A DNA stretch of 64,000 nt from Magicicada septendecula (lineage: Eukaryota > Arthropoda > Insecta > Hemiptera > Cicadidae): assembly GCA_034769895.1 (NCBI GenBank), contig CM068370.1, forward strand, positions 38,095,031 to 38,159,030, given 5' to 3'. The notes under the pieces were generated by a model, which saw only the letters and a program-made list of their open reading frames with translations, was not told the DNA's origin and did not search any database. Shown here one piece after another: positions 10,962 to 23,800 of this stretch. The translations under genes and the position numbers were made by a program. Position 1 is the first letter of the stretch, and every line of letters starts with the position of its first letter.

Positions 10962-11750
10962 ATAGCCGTTTGGAGGAACTGGATTCTGCGGATGACCTGT
11001 GCCTTCTTGCAGAAAGCCTACGAGATATGGAAATTAAATTGAACGATCTGAAAATAGTAGCCAAACAAGTAGACATTGAGATAAATAACAAAAAGACCAA
11101 GGAAATGCGTATTAACCATAGAAATAATTCTGATTTGATACTAGACGGAAGAGTACTATAGAAAGGGTTGAGGAATTTTGCTATCTGGGTAGCATGGTTA
11201 GTCAGGATGAAGGTGCTCTTAGGGATGTGATAAGATGTATAAATAAAGCAAAAGGACCATTTGCACAGTTAAGACCAGTATGGGGATCAATACGCAGGAA
11301 GTCAAAACTCATAATATTTGACTCAAATGCCAAATCGGTGTTGCTGTATGGATGTGAGACCTGGAAAGTGACAAAGGACATTGCCACAAGGTTACAGACT
11401 TTCATAAACCGTTGCCTGACGTACATAATGAGAATTTGGTGGCCCAACACCATCTCGAACAGAGACCTATTTGAGGCCACAAGTCAGAGTACCATCCAAC
11501 TACAGATAAAGAGAAGAAAATGGAGGTGGATCGGTTACATCCTGACAAGAACACCAGAAAATATCGCTAGACAGGCACTGAATTGGAATCCGCAAGGTAG
11601 CCGCAGACGTGGAAGACCGAGGAACACCTGGAAGAGGACTATGGAAAGAGAAATGGATGGTGTCAGAAAGACATGGAGGGAGGTGAAGGCCCTAGCAATG
11701 GACAGAACACACTGGAGAATTTTCGTCGAGGCCCTATGTTCCACCTAGGA
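10962..11750 (+). pseudogene. RTE/SR2-like reverse transcriptase, C-terminal half
   Basis: Starts inside the RT catalytic motif (RLEELDSADDLCLLAES; consensus FADD, here SADD), continues DMEIKLNDLKIVAKQV and NNKKTKEMRINH, then after a one-frame break at about 11160 YLGSMVSQD, KGPFAQLRPVWGS, LLYGCETWKVT, RLQTFINRCLTYIMRIWWPN, RRKWRWIGYILTRTPENIAR, RRRGRPRNTWKR and HWRIFVEALCST, stop at 11746. The WRWIGxxL / RQALxWNPQG / RGRPxxTW series is typical of the RTE clade (SR2-like). 5' truncated; otherwise one frameshift, so it is one of the younger relics. A GAAGAAGAA-type stretch follows. Confidence 0.9.
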
Positions 11751-11825
11751 ATTTAAGGACTTGAGAAGAAGAATGTATAAACAGAGGAATTAGAGGACTG
11801 TTTCCTAAGCAGTCCCGGTTTTATA

Positions 11826-11921
11826 AACGGGCACGCTGGGGCGCTACGTCCGTGCAAGGAAGAAGCGAGGGAAAACGGGCACGCTGGGACGCTACGTCCG
11901 TGCAAGGAAGAAGCGAGGGAA
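11826..11921. repeat. 48-bp tandem duplication
   Basis: Two head-to-tail units of 48 bp (GGGCACGCTGGGGCGCTACG at the core), nearly identical, with only one or two differences. No coding context. Confidence 0.9.
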
Positions 11922-13081
11922 AATGAGAAAACGTCCTTAACCTAAAAAATAACATTCAAAAAAGTAACTAAACTTATAAAAAATGTGATAAACGCGAAAG
12001 ATGCGAATGAATCGTATTTCTCTGTATTGTTAGAATACAGTGACATTGTAGCGACGGAACGGGGATGATACTGGATCTGCTCCAAGTTGGATACTGATTC
12101 TGACCAAAGCAGAAGAACCTCTTGGATGGGTCCTACTACGGACGGGGTAAACCACTCCAGTCAGAGGGGTATTTATGTTTTGCCGTCAACATGTTTTGTC
12201 ATAGGCTACATGTTTTGCGCCCCCCTGGTCCAATTTTACCCAACCACCCATCCCCCTCTCATCCCTTCCACCCCATCACTAAAACGTAAACACCTGGGAA
12301 AAGCCTATTGAAAAGTCGTTTTGGAAGACACTGATTATGGCCAGATTTTACTTTTCAATCGCGTGTCAACCCACCCATGTCCTTGTTCATGACAAATTTT
12401 ATTCCAATTATGGCGTTCCTTAGATGCTAGCATTCATTTTTATACCAAGTCTATATTCTCGCTATCATAACGTAAACAATACAGGTATAACGTTTTCTTA
12501 CGTTTGCCGGATGTCAATCCAGCACACGGTGGGGAGGGTCCATAAGTTGTGGTCTAATGGAAAGGGTCTCCGAAGGAGGTTTAAGGGAGAAATCCTTCCC
12601 GAACCAACGAACCAAAACTGGTATGCCATCGTTATTATTTACTGTTGTTATTTTAAGGGCGCAAAGTCCTAGTTGGGGGGGGGGAGGCGCTTCCTCATAG
12701 TGTGCCCAGGGTGATGTCAAAAGGCGGGCCTGTTCCTAAGCAAGTCGGCGCACTTCCACCTTTCTGTCCATGGTTTTCTTAAGGCCTTCCTCTAGCACCA
12801 CTTCTCGAAACTTCCTCAAGGCAGTTCTTCGCCACTTTCCTCGAAGTCCAAGTTTCCGAGCTCCAAACGGAACTCCTTATAAATTTCTTCCAGGTTTCCA
12901 GGCACACGTTTCTAGATCCCAGAAGACAACTTTTACTACTTTAGTAAGCCCTATTTTAAATTAGTTATAGGGTTAATTAAAAAAAACATTCCTTGGAGAA
13001 ACATCTGAAACCACTAAACGATAACGACCTCTTTCCAGTCGTTCCTGGAGTCATATCAGTCAGTTGGCCGCAAGTAACTTA
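11922..13081. other. No gene seen
   Basis: Unassigned. Contains a G homopolymer at about 12674 and short open frames (for example 12087-12311 and 12424-12672 on +) that show no recognisable domain. Confidence 0.35.
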
Positions 13082-13826
13082 GCCTGTTGTAGCGATAAAC
13101 GTGAAGATGAGATCATACAAACATGTACGAACAAACATAAAATTTGAAATTACATTAGCAATTTTTATCGAACCATCATTCGACCTCTCCTTCAGTGACG
13201 AGACGGTTTTATTTACTTACGATTATGGTTTTATAGTTTTTAATTGTACATAATTTAGAAGCGTTTTTCCCTTATAAACGAGATTAATTAACATATGCGG
13301 TACATTAAATGTTATTAAAGCAGATTTTTTTGTTAAGTAGTTCAGTTCTTTATGAATAAACGTTTAAGTTAAACGTTTTTGCTTGTTGTTTCATTGAGCG
13401 GGTGTTATCAAAAAGGTGAATAAGGTTTATCACGTACTGAAAGCTTAGAGATTGCATAAGTACATTCGTCTCAAAAAAAAACTCTGACGATCGCAGAACT
13501 TAAAACTCCTATTATGTTTATTGCTACTTTCGTGTTGTCCTGAAAGAAAAACGTAATAAAATCTTAATGTTTTTATATTTAATTGAGTAGACATCATTCA
13601 TTATTTTATATGGACATTACAACCGACATTATAAAACTTTTAACATACACAAAAACGAAAGGCAAGGCTAGTCTGTTCTAACGATAAACGTAAAGATGAG
13701 ATCATACAAACATGCGTGGTTGTTGATCATCAGATTCACATGTATAGGCCTACTATGAAAAGTCGTAATATTTTGAAATTACTGTACGTACAAGTGCAGT
13801 TTTTATCGAACCATCATTCGATTGTT
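13082..13826 (+). repeat. Dispersed repeat R, copy 2, between direct repeats
   Basis: The R body (about 13184-13650) is flanked by related direct repeats: 13082-13183 and 13675-13826 both contain CGATAAACGTRAAGATGAG, ATCATACAAACATG and TTTTTATCGAACCATCATTC. The second repeat has about 55 extra bases. Together this could be a small LTR-like unit or a tandem duplication containing R. No ORF. Confidence 0.6.
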
Positions 13827-14514
13827 TTTTTTTTTTTTAACAAATCAGAATTCGAAGTAAGTTTTGACAACACGAAAACTCACGGCCTCAAAACTCATGA
13901 AGAAATATGATCATAATTGTAAGTAATTGGACACAAAAACACTTCCGGTCCGACAGTCCGCCGTTATAAATCCACGTAGAAGAACGACCTTCAACTTTAA
14001 TAAGTTTCAGAAAACGAAGAAAAATATCTAAAACACGAAGTCAATAAATCGTGGTCCGCTACAAATTAAATCGAGACCACGTGTAGACTTTTTACTGGTT
14101 GTGAAACCCAAGAGAAAAAGAAAAAAATATTAAAGAATAAAGCAAACACTATTATACAAACGAAATATCTGAAAACTGCGTGTTGTTTTTTTTTATAATC
14201 AGACAATGGTTCAGAAAAAGGTTAAAATTTCTATGAAACCGACGTGCGAGTGTGAGTGTGTGCGCGCGCTTGTTGTGTTCTGTTGTGTTGTCTGTGTGTG
14301 TAGAAGAAAAAAAATAGTTTTAAACCGTGTCGCAGCCTTGAAGGTGGTTCGTTCTGCTCTAAATGTGTTCATGGTACAGAGACTCGGATAATGTGGTAGA
14401 CAAGTCGGGCACGGATGTTTAGACAAGATCGCTTATAAAGTGGCTCTGCGTATCACACCACACCACGCTTTGTACATTAAATAACTTGTCTCGGTACACG
14501 CTCAGTTTCCGAAT
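13827..14514. other. No gene seen
   Basis: Unassigned, with poly-T, GT-rich and AT-rich stretches. Confidence 0.35.
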
Positions 14515-14875
14515 TAAAGATCGGTATGGAGAACCATACATGACTTCCATCTTCTAAGATTTATATTTAAAATCATTTACTTGAATTCGGTTCGATAATT
14601 TCTTGTACATCGAGTTTCATGTTTGACAAATTAAATTGAAATATTTCCATAGAAACTATTTCTTTGTTGCCGATAACGTAGTACACATATAAAAAAATTA
14701 TCCCCTCCCCCATCAACTACCCTTTTCATTTATAAATATTTCATCTACCTTTCTACAGTGGATTATTATGACCTTCTTTTCAGGGTACTTTATCTATCAA
14801 AATTAAGTACTTTACTCTAGTTAAAACATAAAACGTTGCAGATAAACTACCCTTCTCCTTAATCGATCTTCACAA
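14515..14875 (+). repeat. Dispersed repeat S, copy 1
   Basis: Matches 61.59-62.10 kb in the same orientation (landmarks GGAGAACCATACATGACTTC, TTGTTGCCGATAA, AATTAAGTACTTTACTC). Non-coding. The second copy is interrupted by a 173-bp element, which this copy lacks and therefore delimits. Confidence 0.85.
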
Positions 14876-15159
14876 AAATCAATAGGCCTTGAGTACTCCA
14901 CAACTCAGGCACATATTCAAAAAATTACTTGATTCTGTTTGAATTTGCGGCAGTTATCGTTCGCCAAAAAAAATTCTACACACAGACACTTTTCGGAAAA
15001 TGACTTTTCTTCATGTTTTGAGGGCAGTACAATCAGAATCCGCCCTTATCTCGAACACGATTTTTTTCGCCTTCACCATACTTCCATTTACTTATAGAAC
15101 ATGGAAGTAAAATAATTTCCTGAATTGTTTTTCTTATAAACAATTTTGATTCTCGCTTA

Positions 15160-15519
15160 GGCCCCTTTTATGCATCCGATTTATATCGTACGATAACAAA
15201 CTCGTACGACATGTAGAACAGCAGAAGCAATATGGGATCCCGCTTCCGAAGATTATAAAAATAGGAATTTTAAGAAGGAACAATGGATTGAAGCATTGTT
15301 TCCATATCGTTCATTGTTAATAGGACGAACATCCCGTTTTATTTTCCTTCTTTTTCTTCAGCATACAACGTGCACGGATCTATTTTCAGTACTGTTGACG
15401 GGAACTCTGAAAGAGTTTGTTCACACCCTCTTCCTATATTTTTGACGCACGACAGTAAATCGGAGTCAAATCGGATGCAAAACTTATCGTACGATATAAA
15501 TCGAATGAATAAAAAGGGC
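15160..15519 (-). mobile_element. PIF/Harbinger-type MITE, copy 1
   Basis: Inverted ends begin GGCCCCTTTTATGCATCCGA on the left; the right end read in reverse is GCCCTTTTTATTCATTCGA. Preceded by TTA. The larger relative at 39.05 kb has the same ends with a clear TAA duplication, the TWA target typical of PIF/Harbinger. Internal CCGAAGATTATAAAAA and CACGACAG segments also match that copy in inverted order. Non-coding. Confidence 0.75.
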
Positions 15520-16196
15520 ATCCAATCCGAGGGGAATCTCTCTCAGAGGTCCTCGGATATTTAATCAAGGTCAAAAAAGGATTTTAAAAAGGTCAATTAC
15601 CCGGGCTAACATCTGTTGTCACAAGGAATTTAAATCAGCTGTGACTTTCATTTAGAAATGTATCAAATTCCTTTTGACTTTTAGGAAACAGGTCTCTATG
15701 TTAGCCGCTTTTCAACAATATTTTACTTATTCAATTAAAATTTCTTATTAATGAATAATTTAATGAACCGAATCTTGAAAATTAATTAGTTGCATGGCGC
15801 ACACAATTAACCTAAGGTCAACTGATTAAAATTTTTGCTTCCAGTAAAACTGTCAGCGTTTGTTAAATATCATTACTAATTAACTGACTTGGCGGAGCCT
15901 TTGTGTTTTGCTGTTCAGGAAGTTGAAAGTAGAATGGATTTTTCGCCCACGTTTGGACACCTGACCGTCCTGTTATTTTTTGTTTAAAGAATCTTCACGA
16001 TGCATTTCTAGAATAGTTATATTTGTCAAATTTACCATAACGAGTCCCCTAACTGGTGAGTGTATGTAATTAAGAAAATCCTACAGAAACCTATAGTTGC
16101 TGGTCACGAAATTAAATGGCTCAGAGAAATTGCCTCGATGCCGCTTTGTTCTCTGGACGGACCGTAGAGAAACATAACAACATTCATAGCCACACA
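15520..16196. other. No gene seen
   Basis: Unassigned AT-rich sequence. Confidence 0.35.
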
Positions 16197-16325
16197 CCAT
16201 CATCATCATCATCATGGATGATCAAATCAAGCATGGTTTGTTCCACTCTCAAATAGGCAAAGATTAGAGCTGGACACTCCAGCGCTTCCTCGGACGTCTC
16301 ACACCTCTCCGTCCCCTCGGCTTAT
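16197..16325 (-). pseudogene. LINE family A, copy 3 (3' end only)
   Basis: (CAT)n from 16198, then CTCAAATAGGCAAAGATTAG and TCCAGCGCTTCCTCGGACGT as in the other family A copies, stopping at about 16325 against the unknown repeat X. Only the last roughly 30 codons and tail remain. Confidence 0.85.
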
Positions 16326-16800
16326 ATCCGTCCGCCTAATCCTTATTTGAACCAGTTTAGTAGTGACTATGTCCCCTGGATATGTTACAACCATATCGCA
16401 GGGTAAGACGTATGGTGGGGCTGCCACCTTCAGGCTTAACGTCCAGCCCGATTTTCTGTCTGCGTGTTCTCCCATAAACTGGCTGTCTTACCAGACTAAA
16501 GAGACCAGTTTTCCCTGTTGAGACATCCATAAGGATCTTTAATGTGGTGGTTTCTCCTTGCCTCCCACATCCTACGTCCTTGACCAATGGAAGGTCATCC
16601 GTCTTTAGGGGTAATTTCTCACCCCAAGAGCAAGAGGAGTAGAGGAGGAACAGCTTATACCGGCTGTCACTCGGTCTCGCGTTAGCCACCTGTAGGTGTT
16701 GCCCATCCCCCACTACTTGGAGGTGTGGTTGGATATTTCCTTTTATCAAGGAATGAGACCATAAGGCAATACTCATCCTCACCAGTAGTTTGGGGGACAT
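16326..16800 (-). CDS. Unknown repeated ORF X, copy 1
   Basis: A 147-codon minus-strand frame (16357-16800). Its C-terminal 75 codons reappear at 62.88-63.10 kb with the frame kept through a 3-base indel: DVGCGRQGETTTLKILMDVS, GKTGLFSLVRQPVYGRTRRQ, KIGLDVKPEGG. No family recognised; no transmembrane segment or catalytic motif evident. The unit is probably part of an undescribed transposable element rather than a host gene. In both places it abuts a family A LINE fragment on the same side. Amino-acid changes between copies are not mainly conservative, so coding function is unproven. Confidence 0.4.
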
Positions 16801-18806
16801 AACCTCACATGCTAGGTTTATCTAACGCTACATATCTTTTTTAATAACTTGTTTAAAAAAATATATTTTGTAGTTTTAACATAGAAGGTATATAACAAAA
16901 TTTATTCTAAGTTTTTCATTAGCGGAGCCTTAAATTTTACATTAGAGGAAACAGCAATAACTTCTGTTTTGCGCGTGCCAGTTTTGACAGGGGCTGTTGG
17001 TTCACTTTGTACTCTTCCAATCAGTAACATAACCGGACTGAGAGAAAACATAATCAGTGTTGAGTTGTAACGTTGACACCAATTCGAGATAACTGCCCGC
17101 AACACTTAACTCAGAATGACGTTCAATATAAATTTTACATTCGACCTGGGCAACGACAATATGTAGAGAGTTTCACCACCTTTTCATCGTCGATCTCCCC
17201 TCGCTTTGCTGGTGTCACAGATGATAGTCGATAACCGTGCAATTTCTCTCACCCCCCCCCCCCCCTAGAAATTCATAATAAGTTAATTATTATACTATCT
17301 ATACAATTTCTTTTTATTAACGTTACGAAAGCTGACACCGCCAAGTGCATCAAAGTTCCATCCAGTTTCTACAAATACGCGTATTCTATCTTTCTGTTCT
17401 CTCTTCGCTCTTCATATTCCTCTTTCTACCCCACACCGTGTACATTTCTCCCATCACATTCTGTTCTACATAACAGAACTTTCCCTAAAAATGTAATATT
17501 TTTTTAATTATTTGCCAACATTAATACAGTTCTTTTTATCTGAATCCCCAAAGGAGCGTACAGTGATTGTCTTCCACATTACCGAATTAGATATATCTAT
17601 CTCTTAGATTGGAGAAACTAAATGATGTAATGATGAGTCATTCTATTTAATGATTTCCCACAATACAATATTTTTTTACTTGTCATGAGTTTCTGCTTTT
17701 TAAATTTTTACGTTCTTTTAACGTTACTTATGCACGAATTTAATATGTAATTTCACAACTTAAGTGAAGTATATTCTGTGCACCAGACGCATAACACACT
17801 ATGTCACATACACACCACTTTACAGGACAGCTAAAAAACATTTTGTTTGCTTCAAGAAGCAATGTGGGACAGTGTTATTTTAAACATGCGTATTGGCTGC
17901 ATAAAATAACTAGGAGATAGTGCCATATACTACTAGAAAGAGGGCAGTCTGTACAATAACACAATATAAAGAGCTGTATTTTATAAAAAATGTAGATGGT
18001 GTCTCTGGGGCACAGATATTCTTTATCAAATTCAGTTTTCTCGATATCTTTGTTATATCGTCTTCATCGTATCCATCACTATAGGGTTCAGGCAACTTGC
18101 CAGCCCTGCTTTTATTCTTGCGGCCATACTTTTTCCTAAGTATATTCTTCGTAGCTGCTTCTATTACCATATTTCTCAACGTAGTCGTGATTCTAGCATC
18201 TCTTCTACAGTCACGTTTCTCAGGATTTTTATTTTATCATTCATGCTTTGAGCACCAATCCGTCCCTTATAGCCTGGTTTCCTGTATGTCAAACCTAGTG
18301 CCTTTCTGCTTCCTTTTTGTTATTATTCACACCTCAGGTCCAAACAATCCAAAAGAAGTAACCTCCGCTTTACAGAATTCCATCTACCTTCTTCCTTCGT
18401 AACTACAATCTTCTGTTTATTGTTCCATTGGCTCACGTTATGTCTCTTCAACTCTCCACTTGAGTCTGCTACAAGGTTCTTATATCAGCTACCCTTGTTT
18501 TTGATCTAACCCAAATATTATTTTTTCCGACTGGTGAGAAATGCGTATAGTTTGTCGTTCCACTGCCCGTTACGTCTTTGATAATTGTACTACATTTTAC
18601 TCGGTATAGATCCAGGTTTCTACACTAGATAGATATCTACATCATCCAGGTTTCTAAGCACCGTTAGATACGCTAGATATAAGAACAACATTCATAGCAT
18701 ACTATAGTCCTTAAGTTTGATGACATTCTTATGTTTTTGTTTTTAATGTAAAACATAACTTGCTCAATCTAGCTTCACCTTTTTGTTAAGAACACATTGT
18801 TTAAGG
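16801..18806. other. No confident gene; possible LINE linker relic at 17.9-18.2 kb
   Basis: Mostly AT-rich with a C homopolymer at about 17257. The minus-strand frame 17910-18179 (RNMVIEAATKNILRKKYG, then KLPEPYSDGYDEDDITKISR) resembles the linker between endonuclease and RT in some LINEs, but no catalytic motif is present, so this stays a suggestion. Confidence 0.3.
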
Positions 18807-19251
18807 CAGTAGCGTATCCAGAATTTGGTCTGGGGGGTCCGGCCTGGTGAGCTTCGTACAAAAGGAAAAACAAGTTAAGACTAATCAACATTACTGTCTT
18901 TAAAAATTGAAAAACGTGCGCTTCCACCCCAAATCAATCATATTAAAGTAAACGGTACTGACACAATAAGAATACGCGTTACTGAAACATTGTTTAGAAG
19001 ACACTTATTGACTGAATTTAATTTCCTATAGCCTATTTCATATTTTAAACGTATACGCAAATTCTGTGTAATTAACCTGTTTTATATTTAAAAAAGAGTT
19101 ACCACTATATTAACGTACCGAAAAAATAATAAACGCCCTAAAATGAAAGAGATTAACAAAATTCGTCCTTCGAGTTAGAAAAAATCAGGGGGCCCCTCTG
19201 GGGGAGGATCCGTTCTCGTTCGCCCCCCCCCCCCACGAAAATACGCCTCTG
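18807..19251 (-). mobile_element. Non-autonomous hAT MITE, copy 3
   Basis: Inverted relative to copies 1 and 2. Left end CAGTAGCGTATCCAGAATTT, right end CGAAAATACGCCTCTG after a C homopolymer. The inner sequence matches the family (ACGCGTTACTGAAACATTG). Flanking 8-mers differ, so no target duplication survives. Confidence 0.82.
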
Positions 19252-19378
19252 TATTATTCCACATCTCTCCTGAAATCTATGCGGCTTGTTATCGATATCG
19301 CGGTTTTATCATAGTCGATTCACTTCCCAGTTACATGAAATGTCTAGCGTCCACGACACTTCCGCAGTTCATAGGTAT

Positions 19379-19815
19379 TGGTAATGGAATAAATCCGCTT
19401 ATAGTCCAAGCCACGTATTTTATAATCAACTAAACGCTATGTAACTCACCGTCTGTGGCTTAAGTAAATGTCTTTATACAATTGATATGTTTCAGGACAC
19501 TTGTCCCATCCTCAGAATATTTAAAAAAGTCTCTTCATACCATCATACGATGGCACAGTCGGCAATATATTAAAAATATTAAAATCCACATAACACAAAA
19601 CACAATTACACTACACAAAGTACGCACACAACAATTTTCGGTGTACACCACACGGTAACCGACAGCGCACTCAGTTACCATCATACTCAGTTCGTATGAT
19701 GGTATGAAGAGACTTTTTTAAATATTCTGAGGATGGGACAAGTGTCCTGAAACATGTCAATTGTATAAAGACATTTACTTAAGCCACAGACGGTGAGTTA
19801 CATAGCGTTTAGTTG
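19379..19815. mobile_element. Foldback element C with 13-bp target duplication
   Basis: Arms of about 120 bp, nearly perfect reverse complements (about 19428-19550 and 19697-19815), around a 145-bp centre; the left side carries about 50 extra bases. Flanked by AGTTCATAGGTAT (19366-19378) and AGTTTATAGGTAT (19816-19828), 12 of 13 identical. The right arm holds CTGAGGA (19727), spacer T, stem GGGAC paired with GTCCT, then GAAAC (19749); the left arm has the same motif on the other strand. No ORF. Structure and duplication fit a short Penelope-related retroelement better than a DNA transposon. Confidence 0.75.
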
Positions 19816-19828
19816 AGTTTATAGGTAT

Positions 19829-21164
19829 CTTAGTACGGACAGGTTCTGTTATACGGAAAGCCAAAACTCTGTTTTTTTTTTTATTGTCGAATTCTTCATA
19901 TCCTGTACTTTAACGGACTCATAAAAAACACCGGACCAACAGCGTGAACTAAACACGTACGAGTGATTGTTACTGAGACTGCAGTTGCAATCGATATATA
20001 AAAATGAACCATAGCCGGGTGGCGACGCTGAGACCTGAAATCTTTCCAGACGTGTTGTTATGTAGCTACCTAAAATCTTATAAGCAGTGAACAGTCACAG
20101 ACAGGTTACACAATAAATGGAGTCACTTTGTCATTGTCAAATTCTCAACTCCAGTCCCTGTGTCCGCTGTAAAACGATACTGCAATTACAACTGTCGTAA
20201 TCACATGATACAGTTATGGACGGAGATAAACAGTGGTTGTCATTAACACCAGAAATTAACGCGTCACTTCAATGTGACATGCGACGGTGTAATAAATTAT
20301 ACTATGATTACTGAGGCTTTCAGCTGAGAATAATCACATACTCATAAGTAGTAAACTTAATTAAACTTAGCTAAAAGTGTTACAGTTGAATTTGTTATTA
20401 TCATTATATGATTGTTAGGCCTACCATGGTTACTATCGCTGTTGCCCCAATAAGACTATACTTTTAACTTCTGGTACCCTTGTACTGCATATTCTTCAAG
20501 ATCTGACTCTATTGTAGAATTAATAGATAGCCTATGCTTCACCCACTTCCACTAGGGGCAGGAATTTAAGATATTAGGAACTACTACTAATAATAATTTG
20601 TGTAGGCCTACTAATAATTTTTTTTTACGAGGGAGACTGTGGAAAAGTAATGTTCCCCGCAGGAGGATCCGCAGTCGTACGGTGTGTGGAACTCGCAACC
20701 ACAAATCCTGTAGCCCACGGCATGGATCCACCTCGGCACTCACATTCGCAATACTTCAAGGTGGTGCCATTTGTTCTTCGTCCTGTGGACGTTCGTCTGT
20801 TTTAAAACTTCAGCGGGTCCACGTTATCTGTTTTCTACTATTCTACCAGCGGCCCTAGCTAGATCATTTCTGCTTCCTTCTTTTTCCCTAGTACCTTCTC
20901 TGTATAAGCTGCTACCTGATTCCAGTGCTGTTCGCTCTGCAGCATTGGTTAGATTGATATTTTCGGGCGAGATCTGTCCCACTGTGTTTTCTGGGGTTTG
21001 CCTCTTCTCTATCCATCTATCACACGTGAAAAACTACTACTAATATTATTAGTGATATTAGTAATAATAATAATAATAATTGTAATACTTTTTACTGACA
21101 ATAATAAGTAGAAGACGCATATTGTCAGTCTTCATTTCATGCTCATGACCCATGAACTTCATAC
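19829..21164. other. No gene seen
   Basis: Unassigned; short TAA-repeat tract at about 21061-21080. Open frames at 20598-21043 are short, overlap on both strands and show no domain. Confidence 0.35.
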
Positions 21165-21560
21165 GCATATTGAGAAAATTACAGACACAATTAGGAAAAG
21201 ATGATTTGTTTTTACAGACACCTTCAAAGAATGAATCCTAATAGACACACGGAAAGACTCTTCAACTATCTTGGAAAATTGACAATGGGTAACACATGGA
21301 ATAAAGGAACAGGGAAAACGTAGAACTCTGGATTACTCAAGAGGACATCAAATACCGTTTACCATTCAGAAGATACTACATAACTCTGCAGGTTTCCAAG
21401 AAAAGTCCACAAACAAGATCGATGCCGTTGGGACTAAGGTGATAAGAGAGAAATATAGACAGAATATGAAGGTGTGGGAGAGAAGGAAGAAGGAAGGGAT
21501 GAAGCATTGAAATCATAGCAGTCCACAGTAGCTCGTACGAATGGACAAATAATAATAACA
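21165..21560 (+). pseudogene. LINE fragment related to family E
   Basis: Reads IEKITDTIRKR (stop) FVF, then after a frame break RHLQRMNPNRHTERLFNYLG. This is the equivalent of RKRRLLFFRHLYRMGDSRLT and IFKYL in family E at 4.4 and 46.5 kb. It continues to a WxERRxxxxRMKxW-like end and then an AAT/AAC-rich tail. Many frame breaks; 5' truncated. Confidence 0.65.
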
Positions 21561-23161
21561 ACAGCAACTATGATAATACCAATAACAATAACAATAATAT
21601 TAACAATATTGTCAAGGTAATAAAAATGGTATAATCATTTCCCCATGTCTTGTCAAGTTTTACCCTGTTTCTACAGAGTTTTTCGTCCCCTTCCGATAAC
21701 AAGTCTCCAGACTTCCCTAGTCAACAAATCATTTTGCTCAGACATCGTTGTCGCACTCAATTGCAACGCCTATCGTCTAAGTCTTCCTTGTTCTATCCCG
21801 TTTTCTTGTACTCTTTGGTTTCAACTTTAGGGTCTGTTTTGACATATTTCCTTCTTGTCTTATTCTTTGCAAAATTTCAGTTGTGTTGTTATCATCTGTT
21901 ATCGTGTACGCGGAGCATTCACTATGTCGGTTATCCTAAAGTACATTATCGACTCAGCCTATGGAAACGAGTATCTAGGATATAGTTTCCGAAGGTGGTA
22001 TTTACCACTCCCTTTTGTGGAAACTGAAAGGATCTTTGACGCATCGCTGGCCCCAGAGGCGGGCGGTAGAAACCAAATAGACATTAAGAAGACACTAAAC
22101 ATATCGGTCGGCTAAATATGTTGCCATTCGATTTTATGGCATATACAGTACTAAATTTTTAAAATTTATTTAAAATCTTCATAAAGTTATATTCCAAATA
22201 TCGTAGACCCCGCATATGTCCCCGTAGAGCTTATCAAACAAATTTTCCGTCGGTTTTAGTACGCGGTCAATATCACATAAAACGTTGATTGCATGTCTAC
22301 CAAGAAATTTCTTGTCTATCGTATCACCTGTTTTTATATATGTAAAGAACCAGAAGACATGAATAAACTCATTACCGGGAGTCAGAGATGACTTGAATAA
22401 ATTCGTGTATAATGGTTTCCCGATGATTGTAAAAGATGATCTTCGGAGAGAGGGCGGTTAGCCAAAAATCTGAATACTACTGATCCGGGATAACAGGAAA
22501 TGGCTGAAGCATAGATCTCATTGCCACATTACCAACAACAGGTTGGCAACTGTGGTATTACTTACAGTAACACAGAGTAATAGTAACGATAGTGTAAATT
22601 AAAATCTACTTACTATAGTGTAGTAATAATTGTAGGAAATGATTAGCGCCGTGTTACTCGCAATGTCGTGTAGGGAACGCGTAAGGGCGAAACGTGTCGA
22701 CAGAACTTGGCACCAACGCTCGCAGTTCTTATTCTTAGCGGTATTGAGCCAAGTCCGACTGTTATCTCTAATACTGAGTCCATCTGTTTCTTCCGTTCTC
22801 GAACACGTACACGTCGACATTGTTGAAATTGCTTTTTGCCAGCCTATTAGTCCGTGGTCTATTACTGTTTTACGGTCTCTAACACTTGCTTTCAACCAGT
22901 CTTAGAAAAGCTATGTGTTTGTCAGTTAAGCGTGTGTTTTCGGGGTCTTTAATCGCAAAACTCCGCACACGTTTCAGATAATTAAACACGGTTGACACAA
23001 GACGACATACCGTTGGAACGTGAAATAAAACGGGTAATTGTCATTTCGGATCTGATTTTTGTTTGTTTGTTACAGTTATTCAGGTTACCGAAATGTCAAG
23101 CAATTATTCTACATTTTACGAATTTCTTTGCTTCTGTAGGAGCTTCGGTTTTCAAAAGTAC
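21561..23161. other. No gene seen
   Basis: AAT/AAC low complexity to about 21620, then unassigned sequence. The overlapping frames at 22599-22905 on both strands have no recognised domain. Confidence 0.35.
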
Positions 23162-23263
23162 CTTCTTCTTCTTCTTCTTCTTCTTCTTCTTCTTCTTCTT
23201 CTTCTTCTTCTTCTTCTTCTTCTTCTTCTTCTCCTCCTCCTCCTCCTCCTCCTCCTCCTCCTC

Positions 23264-23302
<39 letters not shown>

Positions 23303-23321
23303 CTTCTCCTCCTCCTCCTTC

Positions 23322-23353
<32 letters not shown>

Positions 23354-23372
23354 CTTCTTCTTCTTCTTCTTC
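23162..23372. repeat. Compound microsatellite (TTC)(TCC)(TAC)(TCC)(TTC)
   Basis: About 210 bp of pure trinucleotide repeat in blocks: TTC to about 23231, TCC to about 23264, TAC to about 23300, TCC, then TTC to 23372. It sits at the 3' tail of a family B LINE relic. Long Leu, Ser/Phe/Tyr and Arg frames here are repeat artefacts. Confidence 0.97.
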
Positions 23373-23800
23373 TCCTCTCTACCACTACAGCCCAACGTAA
23401 GGCCTGGCTTATAACACCAGTGTTCTCTAACGTCTCCTATCCCTTGACATTTCAGTGTAACCCCTCACATCTATTCTTCTCAAATTTTCCAGCACATCAT
23501 CCAACCATCTTATCCTAGGTCGTTCCCTCTTTCTGCTTTTGTAGACTTGTGCCGTCAGGATTTTCTTTGGCACACGCTGACCATCCATCCGCTAGGTGAC
23601 CATCCATAGGTGGCCTAGCCATTGAATTCGTTGAGCCTTTACGAATCTTCCAGTGTCCTCGTGCTTCAATAGCTCGTCTGTCTCCTGGTTATTTCTTATT
23701 CTCCATTCATCATGTTCTTTAACCGGGCCATAAACACGTCTTACAAGCTTTCTTTCAAACTTTTTAGTATTTCTCTTTGTTTTTTTTTTTACCAATGTTT
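23373..23800 (-). pseudogene. LINE family B, copy 2
   Basis: Minus strand: KKFERKLVRRVYGPVKEHDE, RIRNNQETDELLKHEDTGRF, KAQRIQWLGHL, then out of frame RMPKKILTAQVYKSRK-like, ending in the GAA-type microsatellite. Same C-terminal region as at 1.2 and 41.8 kb. 5' truncated. Confidence 0.85.

Noticed and set aside
22992-23518. Long open frames of 140-151 codons with Leu, Phe/Ser/Tyr or Arg runs
   Set aside because: They translate the trinucleotide microsatellite at 23162-23372; not a gene.
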